Positions 59,700-64,000 of a stretch of DNA of 64,000 bases are shown piece after piece. Every line of letters begins with the position of its first letter. The stretch's first letter is position 1. The position numbers were made by a program, and so were the translations under genes. The notes under the pieces were generated by a model that did not search any database, was not told the origin of the DNA, and worked only from the letters and a program-made list of their open reading frames with translations. The DNA comes from UMGS1279 sp045577495 (lineage in GTDB: Bacteria; Bacillota; Clostridia; Oscillospirales; Acutalibacteraceae). Where the stretch lies: positions 1 to 64,000 of the forward strand of contig JAZNIK010000028.1 of the NCBI GenBank assembly GCA_045577495.1, read 5' to 3'.

Positions 59700-60335
59700 T
59701 TATATTCTTTTATCACAAATATCTTTAATACAGCAGTTATAACATTTAGGGGAACGTGCGGTACAAGTTGCTCTGCCGTGTAAAACGGCTCTGTGGCAAA
59801 AATCACTTGATTTTTCGGGTGGCAAGAGTTTACGCATAGCATCCTCAACCTTACGAGGCTCCTTAGTTTTAACAAACCCCATTCTGTTGCACAGTCTTAT
59901 AAAATGTGTATCTGTAACTACTGCAGGTTTACCATAAACGTCACCTAAAATAAGGTTGGCGGTTTTTCTGCCAATACCCGGTAGTGATATAAGGGCTTCC
60001 ATGCTATCGGGCACCTCACCGTTATATTCCGCCTCAAGCACCTTGCCAAGCGCTATTAGGTCCTTAGCCTTTGTGTGATAAAGACCACATGTTTTTATAA
60101 GTTTTTCAACCTTTTCAAGAGGTGCGTTTGCAAAATCCTTTGGTGTGGGTAGCTCGTTGAATAGGGCAGGGGTAATTAAATTTACTCTGGCATCGGTGCA
60201 CTGTGCTGATAAACGAGTTGCAACAAGTAATTGAAAAGGCGTGTTTGCCTCAAGAGAGCATTTAGCATCGGGATATTCCGCCTCAAACAAGGCAATTATA
60301 TTAAGAAGTTTGTCTTTTTTATCTCTTGTTGTCAT
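59700..60335 (-). CDS. nth: Endonuclease III
   Basis: Base-excision DNA glycosylase/AP lyase for oxidised pyrimidines, 211 residues. The HhH motif LPGIGRKTANLIL holds the catalytic lysine, VVTDTHFIRLCNRMG the catalytic aspartate region, and the C-terminal cluster C-x6-C-x2-C-x5-C (CTARSPKCYNCCIKDIC) binds [4Fe-4S]. The start ATG 60335 has AAAGGAAA upstream, though spacing is loose; an ATG 39 bp earlier is possible. It is followed by a terminator. Confidence 0.94.
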   Translation of the reverse strand: MTTRDKKDKLLNIIALFEAEYPDAKCSLEANTPFQLLVATRLSAQCTDARVNLITPALFNELPTPKDFANAPLEKVEKLIKTCGLYHTKAKDLIALGKVLEAEYNGEVPDSMEALISLPGIGRKTANLILGDVYGKPAVVTDTHFIRLCNRMGFVKTKEPRKVEDAMRKLLPPEKSSDFCHRAVLHGRATCTARSPKCYNCCIKDICDKRI

Positions 60336-60387
60336 AAAAACTAATTTTCCTTTGCTTTTTGCTAAGTATAACACATTTATATATTAA

Positions 60388-60428
60388 AAAGCAAGCAATA
60401 GAAAAAACTACTGCTTGCTTTCTTTTTT
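60388..60428 (-). terminator. Terminator of the beta-glucosidase gene
   Basis: AAAGCAAGCA (60388-60397) pairs with TGCTTGCTTT (60412-60421) around an A-rich loop; T-rich and A-rich flanks make it usable on the minus strand after the GH3 gene. Confidence 0.72.
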
Positions 60429-60432
60429 GAAA

Positions 60433-62586
60433 TTAAATTAAGGTAAATTCAAGATTAGTTGTATTTCTGCAATTTGTACCTACCATTGCCTCAAAATCAC
60501 CTTTTTCTGAGCCAAAGGTCATATCCTTGCGCCAGAATTTTAGCATTTCTTCGGTTATTTCAAAAGTAACAACAGTTTCTTCACCCGGTGATAGTTTAAC
60601 CTTTTTAAATGCTTTGAGTTCGCCCATAGGCCGCACAACACTTCCTACTAAATCCCTGATATAAAGTTGCACTACCTCGCTTGATTTAAAATCACCGCTA
60701 TTTTTAATGGTTACACTAAGAGTTATTGGTTTATCTTTTGTTATTGTGTTACAGGAAAGGGTCGCGTTAGAATACTCAAACTTTGTATACGAAAGTCCAT
60801 AACCAAAAGGATACAAGGGATATGTATATTCATCAATATAATTTGAGGTCATTGAACGGATTTTTTCCTGCTCAGGAGTTTTGCAATATCTGCCCGTTCT
60901 TGTGTTTGTGTAGTAAATAGGGCATTGACCAACAGAATAAGGCCAAGACATTGTGAGTCTTCCTTCAGGAACCGAATCACCACATATAAGCGATGCAGCC
61001 GCATCGCCGCCTGCGGTACCCGGTTGCCACATACAAAGAATTGCAGGTGCAATCTCATCAAGCTCGGGAATTGCAAGAGGTCTGCCACAGAAGAGTACAA
61101 CAGCGGTATTTTTATTTGCTTTGCATACCGCTTTTGCAAGTTCTATTTGGGCTTTTGGTATTGTTATATCTGCGCGGCAGGTTGCTTCGCCACTGTATTT
61201 CATATGCTCACCAATGCAAAGAACAACCGCGTCTGCTGACTTTGCTGCTCTAACAGCTTTAGAAAAATTAGTAGTATTGTCATCAAGTTCAAAACTGCAA
61301 GCAGGTATGTGTGTGATTTTAGAGTTACTAAATTGTTTTTCAATTCCGCTTTTAATTGTTGAGATTGTGCTTTTGCCGTATTGCTTATCGCCAAAGCAAC
61401 TCCAACTACCAATAATTTCTTCTGTATCTGCAAATGGACCGATTAAAGCGATTTTTTTAGTTGCTTTTGAAATGGGTAAAACATTTTCGTTTTTAAGCAA
61501 AACTGCAGATTTCTCAGCGCATTTTTTAGCATATGCTATGTGATTTGCATCTAGTGTAAAATCGGTTGGTTTCTTTGAATCTTGGTTATATGGCGATTCA
61601 AATAAGCCTTTGGATTCTTTTAAGGATAAAACTCTAAGACATGCTTCATCAATATCTTTTTCTTTAATTTTACCTTCGTCATAAAGCTCTTTTAAATATT
61701 TTATGTAGCAGTGCGATGACATATCCATATCAACACCTGCGTTAAAAGCCAAAAGCGCAGCCTCTTTTCCATCCTTTGCAACACCATGACCAACCGTCTC
61801 CCAAATGGCGTTGGAATCAGAAATTACCACACCCTTAAAGCCCATTTCTTTACGGAGAGTACCTTTAATTAAATCTTTATCTATTGTGGATGGAATATCA
61901 TTGACAGAACTGTAGGAGGTCATCATCATATCTACTCCAGCATCAACAACAGCTTTATAAGGAGGTAAAACTCGTTCTTTAAAAAATCTGTCATTAAGGC
62001 GCGTATGGTTGTATTCGCGACCTGATTCTACAAAGCCATATCCTGCAAAGTGTTTTGCACAACACATAACACCTGCTTTATGAAATCCCTCAACAGTTGC
62101 TTTACCCATAAGCGAGTTTATTAAAACATCTTCGCCGTAAGATTCCATAACTCTGCCCCAGCGTGCATCTTGCAACAAATCAACCATTGGAGCAAAGGTA
62201 ACGTGTATATCGCGGTCGGCTGCCTCTTTACCCGCAATGTATGAACTTTCGCGAACCAATTCATCATCAAATGAACAAGCAAGACCTAACGCGATTGGGA
62301 ACAATGTATCACAACCGTGGATTACATCGTGCATTGCAATTAACGGAACCTTGCCACCAATTTCATCTGAGAGGTATTCTTTTAAAACATGTGTAACATT
62401 TGAAACGCGCGCATTATTAAGCACACTGCCAACAATAGCGCGTTCATTATCAGTCATATTTAGTTCATCTTCTTCAAAAATATTGGTTTCAGGGTCTTTT
62501 CTAATAATAAATTTACCATATGTTTGAACAAGTTGACCTAGTTTTTCTTCAACAGTTAAGGTTTTTAATAATTTTTTTGCATTCAT
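60433..62586 (-). CDS. Glycoside hydrolase family 3 beta-glucosidase, cytoplasmic
   Basis: A 717-residue three-domain GH3 enzyme. Domain 1 has the substrate-binding KHFAGYG stretch and the nucleophile aspartate in GVVISDSN (SDS where many relatives have SDW). Domain 2 is the alpha/beta sandwich with LLKNENVLPISK and LIGPFAD. Domain 3 is the fibronectin III-like C-terminus (KLSPGEETVVTFEIT). No signal peptide, so it probably cleaves imported oligosaccharides. ATG 62586 has AGGTGG upstream; a GTG within that site is the alternative. Linkage specificity (beta-glucoside or beta-xyloside) is unknown. Confidence 0.9.
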   Translation of the reverse strand: MNAKKLLKTLTVEEKLGQLVQTYGKFIIRKDPETNIFEEDELNMTDNERAIVGSVLNNARVSNVTHVLKEYLSDEIGGKVPLIAMHDVIHGCDTLFPIALGLACSFDDELVRESSYIAGKEAADRDIHVTFAPMVDLLQDARWGRVMESYGEDVLINSLMGKATVEGFHKAGVMCCAKHFAGYGFVESGREYNHTRLNDRFFKERVLPPYKAVVDAGVDMMMTSYSSVNDIPSTIDKDLIKGTLRKEMGFKGVVISDSNAIWETVGHGVAKDGKEAALLAFNAGVDMDMSSHCYIKYLKELYDEGKIKEKDIDEACLRVLSLKESKGLFESPYNQDSKKPTDFTLDANHIAYAKKCAEKSAVLLKNENVLPISKATKKIALIGPFADTEEIIGSWSCFGDKQYGKSTISTIKSGIEKQFSNSKITHIPACSFELDDNTTNFSKAVRAAKSADAVVLCIGEHMKYSGEATCRADITIPKAQIELAKAVCKANKNTAVVLFCGRPLAIPELDEIAPAILCMWQPGTAGGDAAASLICGDSVPEGRLTMSWPYSVGQCPIYYTNTRTGRYCKTPEQEKIRSMTSNYIDEYTYPLYPFGYGLSYTKFEYSNATLSCNTITKDKPITLSVTIKNSGDFKSSEVVQLYIRDLVGSVVRPMGELKAFKKVKLSPGEETVVTFEITEEMLKFWRKDMTFGSEKGDFEAMVGTNCRNTTNLEFTLI

Positions 62587-62681
62587 TTTTTTGCTTACCA
62601 CCTAGCAACAATATATATATATTGTTTTTATTATAAATTTTTCATCATATTAAGTCAAACGGTTATAAGCATATTGCTTAA

Positions 62682-62730
62682 AATTGTCTGCTTTTTTTCA
62701 AGAATTGTCTGCTTTTTTTCAAGAATTGTC
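62682..62730. repeat. Tandem 21-bp repeat (2.3 copies) between the GH3 gene and dinB
   Basis: The unit AATTGTCTGCTTTTTTTCAAG occurs at 62682-62702 and 62703-62723 without a mismatch, and its first seven bases again at 62724-62730. It lies in the shared upstream region of the two divergent genes. The rest of 62587-62681 and 62731-62770 holds nothing else I can identify. Confidence 0.85.
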
Positions 62731-62772
62731 CACAAATTAAATCGTATTTGTTATTTAACTTTATTTTACATA

Positions 62773-62801
62773 TTGCAGTATTAAAAATAGTGTGTTATAA
62801 T
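62773..62801 (+). promoter_or_regulatory. Promoter of dinB
   Basis: TTGCAG at 62773-62778, a 17-bp spacer, TATAAT at 62796-62801, 40 bp ahead of the start codon. The LexA box lies directly after the -10. Confidence 0.75.
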
Positions 62802-62808
62802 ATAAACA

Positions 62809-62820
62809 GAACAAGTGTTC
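62809..62820. promoter_or_regulatory. LexA-binding SOS box of dinB
   Basis: GAACAAGTGTTC is a full match to the Gram-positive LexA core GAAC-RNRY-GTTC, followed by the G of the extended consensus. Its place between the -10 and the ribosome site fits repression until DNA damage. Confidence 0.88.
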
Positions 62821-62841
62821 GAATGTTTTGGAGGCGTAAAA

Positions 62842-64000
62842 ATGCAAAGAATAATACTTCATTGTGATTTAAATAATTTTTTCGCATCTGCAACACTCTC
62901 AAAAAATCCAACACTTAAAAACCTACCGGTTGCGGTATGCGGCGATGCCGAAAAACGTCACGGTATAATTTTAGCAAAAAACACCATAGCTAAAAACTAT
63001 GGTGTTAAAACTGCCGAAACAATTTGGGAGGCAAAACGAAAGTGCGCTAATCTTGTTTTGCTTAAGCCGGATTATAATTTATATGAAACTCTTTCTAAAA
63101 AGGTGCAACAAATTTATTTAAGATATTCCGATTTGGTTGAGCCTTTTGGTATTGATGAATGTTGGGTTGAGATAACAAATCCAATGGTTGATTTTAAAAA
63201 AGGCGAGCAGATAGCAAACGATATGCGTGAAAATATAAAAAGGGAATTAGGGCTTACAATATCTGTTGGCGTTAGTTTTACAAAAACTCTTGCAAAGCTC
63301 GGCTCTGATATGAAAAAACCCGATGCGGTTACAGTTATAACCCCTGAAGTTTTACAAAATAAAGTTTGGCCACTTGATTGCAGAGAACTTTTAATGGTTG
63401 GCAAGGCTACGGCAAACAATCTGCGTTCTATGGGTATTTTTACTATTGGAGATTTAGCAAAAGCTGATGTAAATGCCCTTAAAAACCGTATTGGCAAAAA
63501 CGGAGTAATGCTTAAAAAAGTCGCCTTAGGGGAGGAAAATTCTAAGGTAAAACCTTATTATTTACACGAAAAACCAAAGAGCATTAGCCATTCAGCAACA
63601 GCAGAGCGTGATTTAACAACCTTAGAAGAAGTATTTGCAGCTTTTTTAGAATTTGCTGAAAGTATTTCGGATAAACTTAAAAAAGAGCGCCTTTTAGCAA
63701 AAGGTATTGTGGTTAAAACAACAACCTTTGATTTTCACACTAAAGAGTATAGAACAAAGTTTAAACAACCTACAGACTTATCCTTTACTATTGCTAATGA
63801 GGCTATTGAGGTTTTTAAGAAAAATAATTGCTTAGAAAAACCGCTGCGCGCAGTTGGTATAGCGGCAATTAACCTTATCGAACCAAATTCTACCTTAAAC
63901 CAATTAAGCCTCTTTGATGAGGAAGAAAACACTACTTTAGAACAGTTAGAAAAAAATATGAGAAGTATTAGAAAAAAGTATGGTAATGATTCGGTAAAAA
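62842..64000 (+). CDS. dinB: Y-family DNA polymerase IV, 3' end beyond the window
   Basis: A translesion polymerase; 386 codons are present and the frame is open at the window edge. The N-terminus IILHCDLNNFFASATLS supplies the first catalytic Asp9 and the steric-gate region. EPFGIDECWVEIT holds the second acidic pair. The helix-hairpin-helix region (LMVGKATANNLRSMGIFTIGDLAK) and little-finger domain follow, and LNQLSLF near the end is a beta-clamp-binding motif. ATG start seven bases after GGAGG. Under LexA control (SOS box 21 bp before the start). Confidence 0.94.
   Translation, partial: MQRIILHCDLNNFFASATLSKNPTLKNLPVAVCGDAEKRHGIILAKNTIAKNYGVKTAETIWEAKRKCANLVLLKPDYNLYETLSKKVQQIYLRYSDLVEPFGIDECWVEITNPMVDFKKGEQIANDMRENIKRELGLTISVGVSFTKTLAKLGSDMKKPDAVTVITPEVLQNKVWPLDCRELLMVGKATANNLRSMGIFTIGDLAKADVNALKNRIGKNGVMLKKVALGEENSKVKPYYLHEKPKSISHSATAERDLTTLEEVFAAFLEFAESISDKLKKERLLAKGIVVKTTTFDFHTKEYRTKFKQPTDLSFTIANEAIEVFKKNNCLEKPLRAVGIAAINLIEPNSTLNQLSLFDEEENTTLEQLEKNMRSIRKKYGNDSVK

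Noticed and set aside
1..64000. tRNA, rRNA, CRISPR arrays and phage genes
   Set aside because: No clover-leaf, rRNA core or spaced direct repeats were seen by eye in the intergenic gaps, which are all short.

Overview
The window is a chromosomal stretch of a low-GC, endospore-lineage Clostridia genome, most likely Oscillospiraceae/Ruminococcaceae or a close relative. The pointers are a master sporulation regulator Spo0A, an IspH-ribosomal protein S1 fusion, the flavin-dependent thymidylate synthase ThyX, a long-form PRPP synthetase, a DUF5685/DnaJ gene pair, consensus sigma-A promoters with 17-bp spacers, strong Shine-Dalgarno sequences, and many GTG/TTG starts. No rRNA, tRNA, CRISPR array or prophage was seen. 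The only mobile-element trace is the C-terminal end of a transposase at the left edge.

Layout. Positions 1-5.6 kb (minus strand) hold a 1,268-residue secreted enzyme joining an SGNH esterase to an apiosidase-like glycosidase, a 47-residue peptide gene just ahead of it, a ribokinase, and a tiny membrane protein with a sorting-type motif near its N-terminus. Spo0A follows, with a possible self-regulatory 0A box. Then come a histidine phosphatase and a tyrosine recombinase (minus), a three-gene ABC importer of the TrpX type, and uvrA. From 14.4 to 21 kb runs a dense plus-strand group: DUF5685, DnaJ-like, a membrane protein, an HI0933-type flavoprotein, cmk, plsC and ispH-rpsA.

From 21 to 36.7 kb strands alternate: a foldase-like lipoprotein, an unknown exported protein, a second histidine phosphatase, ruvX, a PHP phosphoesterase, a stand-alone PTS IIC/PfoR-type membrane protein, and polysaccharide genes (O-antigen-ligase-like, nucleotidyltransferase, undecaprenyl-phosphate sugar transferase). 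Between the polysaccharide genes sits a minus-strand operon: a four-cysteine miniprotein, rlmB, and a 982-residue P-type-ATPase-like membrane protein that has lost the catalytic aspartate. That protein carries a long disordered tail with four threonine motifs resembling FHA-binding phosphosites. I consider it the most novel element of the window. An LRR/FN3 lipoprotein and prs follow.

From 36.9 to 45.5 kb, plus-strand housekeeping genes run thyX-tmk (dTMP then dTDP), a DJ-1 protein, 5-formyl-THF cyclo-ligase, mltG, a U32 protein, malQ, a class B penicillin-binding protein and secG. After tmcAL (minus), ackA, galK, a DUF554 protein, galT, an Ldh-type dehydrogenase, a second PHP protein, an aminotransferase, trpS and holB run on the plus strand to 56.7 kb. 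galK and galT give two of the Leloir steps; galE is not in the window. The right end has a 4'-phosphopantetheinyl transferase, a short SecA homologue that is probably accessory, endonuclease III, a cytoplasmic GH3 beta-glucosidase, and the start of dinB behind a textbook LexA box.

Almost every transcription unit ends in a clear hairpin terminator. No gene-free stretch exceeds about 300 bp; the longest (5580-5861 and 62587-62841) hold promoters and regulatory sites described below.
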